This document shows, in pieces, positions 14,613 through 21,853 of a DNA stretch of 24,822 nucleotides. A program made the translations under genes and the position numbers. Source of the stretch: CAZMCT01 sp964564785 (GTDB taxonomy: Bacteria; Planctomycetota; Phycisphaerae; UBA1845; Fen-1342); NCBI GenBank assembly GCA_964564785.1, contig CAZMCT010000052.1, positions 1-24,822 of the forward strand. The letters run 5' to 3'. The notes beneath the pieces were generated by a model that searched no databases, was not told the DNA's origin, and saw only the letters and a program-made list of their open reading frames with translations. How positions within the stretch are numbered: position 1 is the stretch's first letter; every line of letters starts with the position of its first letter.

Positions 14613-16226
14613 TTACGGCAGGTGAATGCGGCCGCCGACGACGCACCCCAGAATCCCGATCCGACCCAGCTCGGTCGCCGGGACGGCCAGAGGATCGTCC
14701 TCCCAGATCGTGATGTCCGCTGGGGCGCCCGGCGTGAGCGTCCCCGCCCCGGCCGGTGCCCCGCCCGCGTCCGCCGCCCCGCGTGTGAACGCCAGGAGGG
14801 TCTCGCGGGCCGTCAACCGTTGCTTGGGGAACCAGCCGCCGCGCGGTTCGCCGGTTTCGTCGCTGCGCGTGGTGGCGGCCAGCAGGCTGCGGCGCGGATC
14901 GAGGGACTCGATCGGCACGTCCGAGCCGGCCGCGAGCGTGACACCCGCGTCCAACAGCGTGCGAAGCGGGTACGCGTGGCGCTGGGCGGTGGGCCAGTGA
15001 CGGCGGGCGGTTGCGATGTCGCCGAGGATGTGGCACGGCTGCACGGATGCGATGATCCCGGCCCGTGCCATGCGGCGGATGTCGGCGGGTCGGGCGCACT
15101 GCACGTGCTCGATGCGGTGTGGCAGGGCGGGTGTGCCGGCTCGACGGGCCGCGCAGATGGCCTCGACCGCTTCGTGCACGGCCCGGTCGCCGATCGCATG
15201 CACCCACACCGCCCAGCCGTGCCGGGCCGCCTCGCACGCCAGAGCGCGCAGCTCGTCGCCCGCGACAACCGGCACGCCGCAGTAGTCGCCGCGACCCGGG
15301 TACGGCTCGAACATGTACGCCGATTGCGAACCGAGCGAACCATCCGAGAAGATCTTCAGCCCGCCGATACGCAGCCAGTCATCCCCGAGTCCGCTGCGCA
15401 GCCCCACCTGGCGCGCCGCCGGCCAATCCGCCCGCTGGACCGCGTGCACCACCCGCAACGTGAGGCCCCCGGCGGCGCGCAATCGTTGCATGTGCGACAG
15501 CGACACGCCGTCGTCCATGCTGTGCACACCCGTGATGCCGTGCGAGTGGGCGGTCGCGGCCGCCTCGATCAGCGCCCGCGCGACTTTCGCCCCCGCGGCC
15601 GCGTCCGTCCGCAGTGCGAATTCACGCAGGGGATCCGGCAGACGTTCGAGCGCGGCTTCCTGGACCACGCCGGTGGGTTCGCCATGCTCGTCCCGCAGAA
15701 AACGTCCGCCGGGCGGATCCGCCGTCCGCGCGGAGATTCCCGCCCGCCGCAGCCCCGCCGTGTTCAGCACCGCCGTATGGCCGTCACGGCTGCGGATCAG
15801 CACCGGCCGGGTGCTGATCGCGCGGTCGAGATCCGCCGCGGTCGGCGGTGCGTCGCCCCAGCGGTTGTAATCGAACCCCTGGCCGAGCACCCAGGTGTCC
15901 GGCGCACCGCGCGCCGCGCGGGCCATGCGTCGCTGCATGTCGTCGAGCGAATGTGACGCGCTCAGGTCGACCGCCAGCGCCCGCGACAACGCCCACGAAA
16001 AGAAATGTGTGTGGCAGTCCACGAGTCCGGGGGTCAGCACCGCAGCGCCCAGATCGTGCACCTGCGTTCCGCGCCCGCGGAGCCGCTCGATCGCACGCCG
16101 CGGGCCGACGGCCAGGATGCGCCCGGCCGACAAGGCCACGCCGGCCGCGGGCGCATCCGCCGCGGCGAACGCGTGTACGCGCCGGGCGAGAATCAGGCAG
16201 TCGGGCCGCAGCGGGATCGCTCTCAC
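14613..16226 (-). CDS. YtcJ-type amidohydrolase
   Basis: 537 aa, metal-dependent hydrolase of the Amidohydro_3/YtcJ group. Motifs in order: L-T-P-G-L-V-D-C-H-T-H (metal His72, His74), G-L-K-I-F-S-D-G-S-L-G-S-Q-S (Lys291 in the bridging-ligand position), W-V-H-A-I-G-D-R-A-V (His343), H-R-I-E-H (His374) and A-A-G-S-D-V-P (Asp436), ending with the usual G-T-L-T-P-G-A-P-A-D-I-T-I-W strand. All metal residues are present. The family hydrolyses amides, carbamates or N-formyl groups; the substrate is not predictable. No signal peptide. The GTG start lies 6 nt after a -10-like hexamer with no Shine-Dalgarno, so the mRNA is probably leaderless. It is upstream of the SNase gene on the same strand, 100 nt apart. 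Confidence 0.88.
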   Translation of the reverse strand: MRAIPLRPDCLILARRVHAFAAADAPAAGVALSAGRILAVGPRRAIERLRGRGTQVHDLGAAVLTPGLVDCHTHFFSWALSRALAVDLSASHSLDDMQRRMARAARGAPDTWVLGQGFDYNRWGDAPPTAADLDRAISTRPVLIRSRDGHTAVLNTAGLRRAGISARTADPPGGRFLRDEHGEPTGVVQEAALERLPDPLREFALRTDAAAGAKVARALIEAAATAHSHGITGVHSMDDGVSLSHMQRLRAAGGLTLRVVHAVQRADWPAARQVGLRSGLGDDWLRIGGLKIFSDGSLGSQSAYMFEPYPGRGDYCGVPVVAGDELRALACEAARHGWAVWVHAIGDRAVHEAVEAICAARRAGTPALPHRIEHVQCARPADIRRMARAGIIASVQPCHILGDIATARRHWPTAQRHAYPLRTLLDAGVTLAAGSDVPIESLDPRRSLLAATTRSDETGEPRGGWFPKQRLTARETLLAFTRGAADAGGAPAGAGTLTPGAPADITIWEDDPLAVPATELGRIGILGCVVGGRIHLP

Positions 16227-16232
16227 GCCAAG

Positions 16233-16238
16233 ATTATT
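16233..16238 (-). promoter_or_regulatory. -10 element, probable leaderless promoter of amidohydrolase gene
   Basis: AATAAT on the minus strand ends 6 nt before the GTG at 16226. An overlapping alternative is TAATCT, 4 nt before the GTG. No Shine-Dalgarno is present. Confidence 0.45.
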
Positions 16239-16278
16239 GGCCGCTAGCGGGATTCGGGGAAGGGCGGATCAAAGGCGC

Positions 16279-16368
16279 AAAAAAAGAGCGGAGCAGGCTG
16301 CGACGACCGGGGTGTTCGGGCCGAAGGGAGGGGGAGGCCGCCGCGTTGGTGCCTGCTCCGTTTTTCGT
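16279..16368 (-). ncRNA. Candidate small RNA closed by a 10-bp stem and ending in a U tract
   Basis: The ten bases at 16289-16298 are perfectly complementary to 16351-16360, with 52 nt between. On the minus strand the stem is followed by CTC and a T7 run; on the plus strand by TTTTTCG. A TACAAT -10-like hexamer on the minus strand (16380-16375) would start a transcript at about 16368 that ends in the T run, about 90 nt long. No open reading frame of note lies inside. A two-way terminator is an alternative, but no gene reads into it from nearby on the plus strand and the loop is long. Confidence 0.3.
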
Positions 16369-16380
16369 TACCTCATTGTA

Positions 16381-16539
16381 TCGGGCAACTCGTATTCCAT
16401 CCAGAGGTTTTTGTTCGACCGTGGTTTTTTCATCCAAAGCGTCGCCTCTGTACATCGTAACCGTTCTCAAGGGCGGAAACTTCCCCAGCGATGCGTGGTT
16501 TCTCCCACACGCCCGAATCGCGGCGTGCCGTCCGCCCCC
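16381..16539. other. Intergenic stretch with locally low GC
   Basis: A patch richer in A+T than its surroundings, with T runs near 16408 and 16425. A 6-bp inverted repeat (16402-16407 with 16445-16450) spans the T-rich part. No coding sequence or known RNA is recognised. Confidence 0.4.
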
Positions 16540-16568
16540 TTGATTATGTTGCCGCCGTGTCCTAAGCT
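16540..16568 (+). promoter_or_regulatory. Possible tRNA-Thr promoter
   Basis: TTGATT (16540-16545), a 17-nt spacer and TAAGCT (16563-16568), 29 nt before the tRNA. Both hexamers are only moderate matches. Confidence 0.4.
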
Positions 16569-16597
16569 GACGCTCGCGTGTGTTGATCGCAGTTCAC

Positions 16598-16669
16598 GCC
16601 GATGTAGCTCAACGGTAGAGCACGGCTTTCGTAAAGCCGGGGTTGTGGGTTCAAATCCCACCATCGGCT
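16598..16669 (+). tRNA. tRNA-Thr (anticodon CGU)
   Basis: A 72-nt cloverleaf folds without mismatch. The 7-bp acceptor is 16598-16604 with 16662-16668; the D stem GCTC/GAGC is at 16607-16610 and 16618-16621. The anticodon stem CGGCT/AGCCG encloses the loop TTCGTAA with anticodon CGT at 16630-16632, and the T stem GTGGG/CCCAC encloses TTCAAAT. The discriminator base is T and CCA is not encoded. It reads ACG codons. No integrase or duplicated 3' end is nearby. Confidence 0.97.
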
Positions 16670-16957
16670 GTGTCATTTGAAGCTCCTGGTCGCGTCCCGG
16701 GCTCGACTTGCGCCAATCCGCCGCCGAGCCGTCCGGTTTCCCCCCCTGGAACCCGCCCGGCGTCAGCCAACGGTCCGCGTGGTGCAGAATTGGAACGTCC
16801 ATCTGCCATCGGTCCGCGGCCGCCCGTTGACAAGGCGGCCCGGCACCGCGGGAGTGGCTGATCGCGCTACCGTGAGAGTCGTTTGGCGCGGAGCCAGCTT
16901 CCTTTCTCATCTCGACAGTCTGGTAACGGCCTCCAGTTGATTCGGCCGGCGCAAGAA
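16670..16957. other. Intergenic stretch, nothing recognised
   Basis: Between the tRNA and the terminator of the large surface-protein gene. I see no convincing coding frame, promoter or repeat. A minus-strand frame across the tRNA is only the tRNA's complement translated. Confidence 0.5.
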
Positions 16958-16984
16958 GCGGGCCGGTGGATCACACCGGCCCGC
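16958..16984 (-). terminator. Intrinsic terminator of the 1091-aa surface-protein gene
   Basis: Perfect 11-bp stem (16958-16968 with 16974-16984) and 5-nt loop, 34 nt after the stop codon, followed on the minus strand by TTCTTG. Confidence 0.7.
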
Positions 16985-17018
16985 CGTCAAAGAGGGGGTC
17001 CTGTTCAACTCGTTCGGT

Positions 17019-20000
17019 TTACGGGCACGGCCCGCCACCGCCCGACAGCAGGGACACGAACGGGTTGATGTCGTCGAACCCGACCGTGCCGTTCTGGTTG
17101 ATATCGAAATTGTCGGGGTTGCACATCGGTCCGCCGGTCAGACCCGTGACGAACGGGTTGATGTCGCCGAAGCCGACCACGCCGTCGCAGTTGGTGTCAC
17201 CGATGCAGACCGCCGGTCCCGGCGGCGCCAGCAACAGGTGCAGGCGGATGGGCTTGGTGAGATCGATGATCGGGTTGGGCAGGTTCGCCACGCCGAACGT
17301 CGTGATCCGCGCCCAGCGTTCCGAGGTTGTGTCGCGCCAGAACCAGATGAGCTGGTACGACTGCCCCGGATTGCCCTCGAGGTCGGACACGCCGTTGCTG
17401 CTGGGGGCCGGGGCCATGTCGCCCGAGGTCGTCCCGGAATACGTCGGCTCCTGGAACATCACCTCGGTGCCCAGGGCGTAGCCCTCAAAGTCGGTGAGCA
17501 CGAAATCCGAGCCGCCGGGGCCCGCGCCGACGTTCACCACGTTGTCCACGTACACCTCGTACGGCCCCGTGCTGCGGCCGGCCGAGGTCGAATTGACCGA
17601 GATCGCCAGGTGCTCGAGCACGCCTCGCGTGGCCGTGATCGCGCCGTTGCCCGTGAAGCCCGTGATCGGGCCGGTCAGCGGGTTGAACGTCAGCACGTAC
17701 CAGTTGTCCGAGGGGCCGATCGGCGTGCCCTGCGGCGCCCCGTTGATCGCGCTCGCCGCGCCGACCCACTCGATCTCGCCGCTCGTCCCGCCGGGGCTGC
17801 CCAGCGGACCGGTGTCGTTGGTCTCACGGACTCCGATGCACACCAGCACGTCGCCGTTGCCGATGCCCACCTCCAGCGGCGCCGAATCCGTATTCCCGAA
17901 GTCGTTGATCGCCCGTGCGCGGATGCTTTCCAGGTGCACCAGCGGCCGCGTCAGCGTCACCGTGGCCTCGCTGCCGAACGGCCCGGTGGCCGTCCCGATG
18001 ACGACGTCGCCGGCCGCCAGGATCTGGAGCGTGTCGGTGGTGTCGCCGACATTCTCGACGTCGACGGTCATGTCGCCGGCGACGATCGGGGCGGTGATCG
18101 ACGGCTGGGTCGGCGGCTGGCTCGCGCTGATGCAGCCGAAGTGCGCCGCGCCCTTTTCGACCACGAAGTCGTCGAAGTAGGCGCCGGCAACGCTGGCGAA
18201 CCCGCCGCCGATGTCAGCCCGCGCGTAGATGATCGGCGGAGTCGCATTGTGCGACACATTCTTGAGGCACAACAGCCCGTCGGCGTACACGTCGATTTTG
18301 CTGCCCTTGTGCACCACCGTGAAGTTGTGCCAGCCGAGCGAACGCTGGGGCGCGTCATACTGGTTCATCACAACCCAGTTCGGACCGCCCGTGCCCACCG
18401 CCCGAAACGCGTAGTACGTCCGGTTGGGCACGAACGTCCCGCTCGGCGCTCCCACGTGGATGAAGAAATACGGCCCGGTGCCGCCGAGGTAGTTGAGCTC
18501 GGCCCACTGGTTGACCTGGTTGCCCGGATCGACGCCCACCGGGTCGAAGAAGTTCACGTTCCAGATCACCGGCTCCGTGGCCGTCGGCGTCGCGTTCAGG
18601 ACGCGCGTCATGTACGGCGTCGCGCCGGCGCCCGGCACCAGGGCCGACTTCAGCCCGTCCGGACAGGTCGCGTTCTCGTCGGTCGACAGCAGCACATCCA
18701 CCCCCGACGCCTGCGTCCAGACCGCCTCCATCGCCGCCTGGTCGGCGTACGACTCGAAGTTGTCCGACAGCACCGACGTCAAGCCGGCGATCGTCACCGT
18801 GTCCGGCGGCGACGTCGCGCTCGGCGCACCGTTGAACCAGTCCACGGCGGTCAGAACGTCACCCGCGACCAGCCCGCTGACCGGCACCGAAACCTTGTTG
18901 GTCCCGTTGCCCGGTGCGGTGAACTGCGTCATCCCATTCTTCGTCACGATCACCTGCTGCGCGGCCGGGTTCACGTTGCCCACCAGCACCGACGTGGCGC
19001 CCTCGGGCGGCACGAGGTAGATGACCGGGAACTGGTCCGTGTACGTCACCGTCACGGGCGCTGAAGGCGGGCTCTCGATGCCGTCAACCACCTGCGTGGC
19101 CGTATACACGTCGGCCGGGACCGCCGGCGCGATCGTGAACACCACGTCGTTCGGGTCATTGGTGTTGATGGTCTGGAGCAGCCCACCGTTGCGGTACAGC
19201 TTGACCGCGTCGACCGTCGGCATGAGCCCCGTGACCGTCACGGTCGTCGCGCCCGACAGGATCGGCGAGCGGACCACCGGGGGCAGGACCGGGTCGGGGA
19301 CCGGCGCCTCGAATTGCAGCTCGTCGATGTACAGGTCGATGTTGGACGCACCGTCCGCCACGGACGTCACCGCGATATGCTCCAGCGTCCCGCGGTCGTT
19401 CGCCGCCGACAGGTCGCCGTTGCCCGTGAAGCCGGCGATCCCGCCGCCCGCGGGCACGCCGTCCACCGTCACGGCTCCGGTCACGAGGTTGAACTCGACT
19501 TGATACGGCAACGGCGAGGGCATCAGCGTCACCGCCGGCACCGGCCGCCGCGCGCCCGAGCCGTCGATGAAGTAGCCGAAGCGCCGCTGGTCATCACCCG
19601 CCGGGTTCGTATTCAATACGCCGTTGGGGCCGACCGCGATCACGGCCGTGCCGGTCGGCAGGTTCAGCCCGTTCGGGCCGATGTCGGTGCCGAGCGGGTA
19701 GACCTGGATGTCGTCGCCCGCGGCGGTCGTGTTCACGATCATGTCAGCGCCGGCAGTGATGCCGTTGTAGGTCGTGCTCACGCCCACCCATTCGATGTCG
19801 CCGCTGCCGCCGCCGTTCCAGAGCTGCGGGACGTTCACACCGGTCTCACGAATGCCGATGCAGACGCCGATCTCGCCCAGGAACAGCTCGCTGATGTTGA
19901 CCACCTTGAAGCGGACCTTGCCCTCCGTGTGCAGCGCGGGGTTCGGATAGATCGGCCCGTTCGCCGTCGTCATCCGCACCCACGCATTCGGGTCGGCCGG

Positions 20001-20294
20001 CTCGTCCCAGAAGAAGTAGAACCGCTCGGCCGCCGCGCCCTCGGGCTGGAAACCGGACTGGCGGTACGCGGCGTTGATCCACGTCGTGTTCGGGTCGTTC
20101 GGATCCGAGTTGATGATGTACTGGCTGGTCGTGCCCGAATGCTGCGGCCGCTGGAACATTTCTTGACAGGTCGCCGGATCGTCGATCGGCGGCCCGTTGA
20201 ACCCGACCACGGGGGACGGGTACTGAGCCAAGGCCGCAACCGGCAGCAGCAAGCTGACGGCCGCCAGGGTGAGGGAGCGTCGTGTCCACGTCAT
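17019..20294 (-). CDS. Large secreted multidomain protein with C-terminal dockerin-like repeats
   Basis: 1091 aa. A signal peptide (1-24, ending A-L-A-Q) is followed by module A (about 25-125, M-F-Q-R-P-Q-H-S-G-T-T-S, then F-Y-F-F-W-D-E-P) and module B (about 125-330, V-C-I-G-I-R-E-T, I-E-W-V-G, G-F-T-G-N-G, L-E-H-I-A-V). Two Ig-like domains follow (about 335-500), then a jelly-roll/LamG-like domain starting D-N-F-E-S-Y-A-D-Q-A-A (about 507-720). A third Ig-like domain precedes a second module B and a second module A in swapped order. The last 60 residues hold two calcium-loop repeats, D-T-N-C-D-G-V-V-G-F-G-D-I-N-P-F-V and D-I-N-Q-N-G-T-V-G-F-D-D-I-N-P-F-V, dockerin-like. Probably a surface glycan-binding or structural protein; no catalytic domain is recognised. 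The start at 20294 has GGAGG upstream and the terminator at 20404-20448 rules out the longer frame. Confidence 0.82.
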   Translation of the reverse strand: MTWTRRSLTLAAVSLLLPVAALAQYPSPVVGFNGPPIDDPATCQEMFQRPQHSGTTSQYIINSDPNDPNTTWINAAYRQSGFQPEGAAAERFYFFWDEPADPNAWVRMTTANGPIYPNPALHTEGKVRFKVVNISELFLGEIGVCIGIRETGVNVPQLWNGGGSGDIEWVGVSTTYNGITAGADMIVNTTAAGDDIQVYPLGTDIGPNGLNLPTGTAVIAVGPNGVLNTNPAGDDQRRFGYFIDGSGARRPVPAVTLMPSPLPYQVEFNLVTGAVTVDGVPAGGGIAGFTGNGDLSAANDRGTLEHIAVTSVADGASNIDLYIDELQFEAPVPDPVLPPVVRSPILSGATTVTVTGLMPTVDAVKLYRNGGLLQTINTNDPNDVVFTIAPAVPADVYTATQVVDGIESPPSAPVTVTYTDQFPVIYLVPPEGATSVLVGNVNPAAQQVIVTKNGMTQFTAPGNGTNKVSVPVSGLVAGDVLTAVDWFNGAPSATSPPDTVTIAGLTSVLSDNFESYADQAAMEAVWTQASGVDVLLSTDENATCPDGLKSALVPGAGATPYMTRVLNATPTATEPVIWNVNFFDPVGVDPGNQVNQWAELNYLGGTGPYFFIHVGAPSGTFVPNRTYYAFRAVGTGGPNWVVMNQYDAPQRSLGWHNFTVVHKGSKIDVYADGLLCLKNVSHNATPPIIYARADIGGGFASVAGAYFDDFVVEKGAAHFGCISASQPPTQPSITAPIVAGDMTVDVENVGDTTDTLQILAAGDVVIGTATGPFGSEATVTLTRPLVHLESIRARAINDFGNTDSAPLEVGIGNGDVLVCIGVRETNDTGPLGSPGGTSGEIEWVGAASAINGAPQGTPIGPSDNWYVLTFNPLTGPITGFTGNGAITATRGVLEHLAISVNSTSAGRSTGPYEVYVDNVVNVGAGPGGSDFVLTDFEGYALGTEVMFQEPTYSGTTSGDMAPAPSSNGVSDLEGNPGQSYQLIWFWRDTTSERWARITTFGVANLPNPIIDLTKPIRLHLLLAPPGPAVCIGDTNCDGVVGFGDINPFVTGLTGGPMCNPDNFDINQNGTVGFDDINPFVSLLSGGGGPCP

Positions 20295-20403
20295 TCTGAA
20301 TCCTCCATGTCCATAAAAGAACAGATCGTCTGGCACACCCGGCGGCCTTCGGAGCGGCTCGGGGTGGGCCGATAATGCGCCCCGGCCGCGCCGGCCGTCG
20401 GAC

Positions 20404-20448
20404 AAAAAACGCTCCGCTACCACCCACCAAGGGCAGGAACGGAGCGTT
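20404..20448 (-). terminator. Intrinsic terminator of PEP-CTERM gene
   Basis: 9-bp stem (20408-20416 with 20440-20448), 23-nt loop, followed on the minus strand by a T6 run. It lies about 100 nt after the PEP-CTERM stop and upstream of the next gene, so the two surface genes are transcribed separately. Confidence 0.65.
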
Positions 20449-20549
20449 GGGACGTCATGCCTTGCCTCCCGGCCAAGCCCGGACGTGCAGGGAGGCCGCG
20501 AGTACGACTGCGCACCCCGCACGGCCTGCCTGTGGCCGGGCCCGGCGGA

Positions 20550-21296
20550 CTAGCGGCGCCGTACCAGGAGCAGGCCCAGGGCGAGCAGGCCCAGCGCGGC
20601 CGGCTCGGGGACAACCTGCACGAGGATGTCGTCGTAGTACGAGCTCTGGGGGGCGGCCGGATTCGACGTCAGGCCGGACCCGAGGATGAAGTCATCCAGC
20701 GCGTTCGGGCTCGTGTCGGTGGCCGTTCCGGACAGGATGCCATCGACGTAGAAGTTGATGACGCCGGCGCCACGCACCTCGATCCCGAACTTGTGCCAGC
20801 CGGGCGTGCGGGTCGGGGCGCCCGGAAGGTCGAGGTTGATCCAGTTCGGGCCGCCGAAGGCGACGCGGGCCTGGAAGTTGTTGCCCGGGTTCGCGATGCC
20901 ATTGTACAGGCCGATTGCGTACAGCTCGTCGAGCGCGCCTTGGCCGTAACCGCCGTCGTGGTATGCGCGGATCTCGCAATACTGCCGCGCGTTGTTGTTG
21001 GCTTCCGGAACAGTCATCCAGAACTCGGCCCACAGCGGCTCGGCATCGCTCGGCGTGATCTCCGCCCCGAAGTTACGATAGTGGCGGCGGGCCAGGTCGC
21101 CGTTGCTGAACACCGAGTGCGTCGGGCTGTTCGCATTGGCGGTCGTCAGCTCCATCACCGCCGTGGTCACGGGCGGCCAGGCCGCCAGGAAAGCCGCCTG
21201 ATCCGCGTAAGACTCAAAGTCGTCCTGAATCAGGATCGCCCCGCACGCCATCGCGGACAGGCACAACATGAAACCAACCGCTACAACAGCTTTCAT
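20550..21296 (-). CDS. PEP-CTERM sorting-signal protein with jelly-roll/LamG-like domain
   Basis: 248 aa. Signal peptide 1-19 (M-K-A-V-V-A-V-G-F-M-L-C-L-S-A-M-A-C-G). A single domain from D-D-F-E-S-Y-A-D-Q-A-A to Y-Y-D-D-I-L-V (about 24-225) has G-G-P-N-W-I-N-L, P-G-W-H-K-F-G-I-E-V and I-N-F-Y-V-D-G, a concanavalin-like fold shared with the neighbouring 1091-aa protein. The C-terminus is a textbook PEP-CTERM tail: V-P-E-P, a hydrophobic Leu/Ala segment, then R-R-R, recognised by exosortase for surface or EPS attachment. No exosortase gene is in the window. The ATG at 21296 has AGGAGGAGA upstream; a start at 21353 would spoil the signal peptide. Confidence 0.9.
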   Translation of the reverse strand: MKAVVAVGFMLCLSAMACGAILIQDDFESYADQAAFLAAWPPVTTAVMELTTANANSPTHSVFSNGDLARRHYRNFGAEITPSDAEPLWAEFWMTVPEANNNARQYCEIRAYHDGGYGQGALDELYAIGLYNGIANPGNNFQARVAFGGPNWINLDLPGAPTRTPGWHKFGIEVRGAGVINFYVDGILSGTATDTSPNALDDFILGSGLTSNPAAPQSSYYDDILVQVVPEPAALGLLALGLLLVRRR

Positions 21297-21497
21297 CTCA
21301 CTCTCCTCCTGCCTGGGGTTGCCACACCCGCCGCGGGCGCTGCGCGTCCGCACCGGTGCCGGATTCTCCGGGCTTCCTCGTTATCGCGATCGGGCAACGC
21401 ATGCCCGAACCGCGGTCTTACTTCCTGATGATGGCACTCCTTCCCGGCCGTGCAGGGTGCACGGCCGGCACCTCCTCAGCTTTGTCCCCGTCCGAGC
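21297..21497 (-). promoter_or_regulatory. Long structured 5' leader of PEP-CTERM gene
   Basis: The predicted transcript begins near 21498 and runs about 200 nt to the ATG. It holds a perfect 11-bp hairpin with 3-nt loop (21444-21468) and a 7-bp hairpin with 5-nt loop (21390-21408). The length and folding suggest post-transcriptional control, but it matches no riboswitch class I know. Confidence 0.45.
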
Positions 21498-21504
21498 CGA
21501 ATCC

Positions 21505-21533
21505 AGTATACCCGGTTCAGCGGCAGGCCACAA
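21505..21533 (-). promoter_or_regulatory. Promoter of PEP-CTERM gene
   Basis: Minus strand TTGTGG (21533-21528), a 17-nt spacer, TATACT (21510-21505). The -10 is five of six; the -35 keeps only TTG. Confidence 0.5.
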
Positions 21534-21553
21534 TATATAACGATTCAGTGTGT

Positions 21554-21576
21554 CGGCCGCGGGGGCCCCGCGGCCG
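21554..21576. repeat. 23-nt near-perfect palindrome
   Basis: Two 11-nt arms (21554-21564 and 21566-21576) are perfect inverted complements around one central G. It lies 20 nt upstream of the PEP-CTERM -35 element and is followed by GTTT on the plus strand. It could be an operator or a GC hairpin. Confidence 0.6.
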
Positions 21577-21582
21577 GTTTCC

Positions 21583-21615
21583 CGCGAAAATCGTACCTTT
21601 TCGCGCAATTTCGCG
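21583..21615. repeat. Inverted half-sites CGCGAAAA / TTTTCGCG / TTTCGCG
   Basis: CGCGAAAA (21583-21590) faces TTTTCGCG (21598-21605) across 7 nt, and a second inverted half-site TTTCGCG follows at 21609-21615. As RNA the left arm could pair with either right arm. As DNA it looks like a dimer operator with an extra half-site. Confidence 0.5.
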
Positions 21616-21853
21616 TTATGGATGAACTTATGATTCTGTAGCCCCGGAGCGTGCCCGCTGCCGCCGGCCCCGTCCGCCGCCAGTGGAACGCCTGCGGAGC
21701 CGCCCTCAGCCCTCGACCCCTGGCGGCGGAATCCCGTGTCCCGTGGGCCGTGGCGAAACGTTCGCGCCGGCGCTGCGCCGTCCTTCGCCGACTCATGGTA
21801 ACATGACGGGGACTGGAGGGGGCTGGAGACCGATCCAACCCGTGAGGAGTCAC
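21616..21853. promoter_or_regulatory. Upstream region of the GHL10 gene
   Basis: Non-coding. A possible -10 TAACAT (21799-21804) lies 49 nt before the ATG, without a good -35. GAGGAG just before the ATG at 21854 is a clear ribosome binding site. Nothing else recognised. Confidence 0.35.

Noticed and set aside
16234..16470. Minus-strand 78-residue frame with ATG at 16470
   Set aside because: No ribosome binding site, no family resemblance, and it runs through the 16289-16360 stem and T-run.
16598..16669. tRNA-Thr as an integration (att) site
   Set aside because: No duplicated tRNA 3' end, integrase or mobile cargo was seen in the flanks.
16467..16910. Minus-strand 147-residue frame over the tRNA
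   Set aside because: Contains the well-known spurious translation of a tRNA complement (G-F-E-P-T-T-P-A-L-R).
17238..20375. Two long plus-strand frames (608 and 353 residues) opposite the large surface gene
   Set aside because: His/Arg/Val-rich shadows without motifs; the minus-strand frame has signal peptide, repeats and calcium loops.
20295..20522. Longer N-terminus for the 1091-aa surface protein
   Set aside because: It would bury the signal peptide and include the PEP-CTERM terminator; GGAGG before 20294 supports the shorter form.
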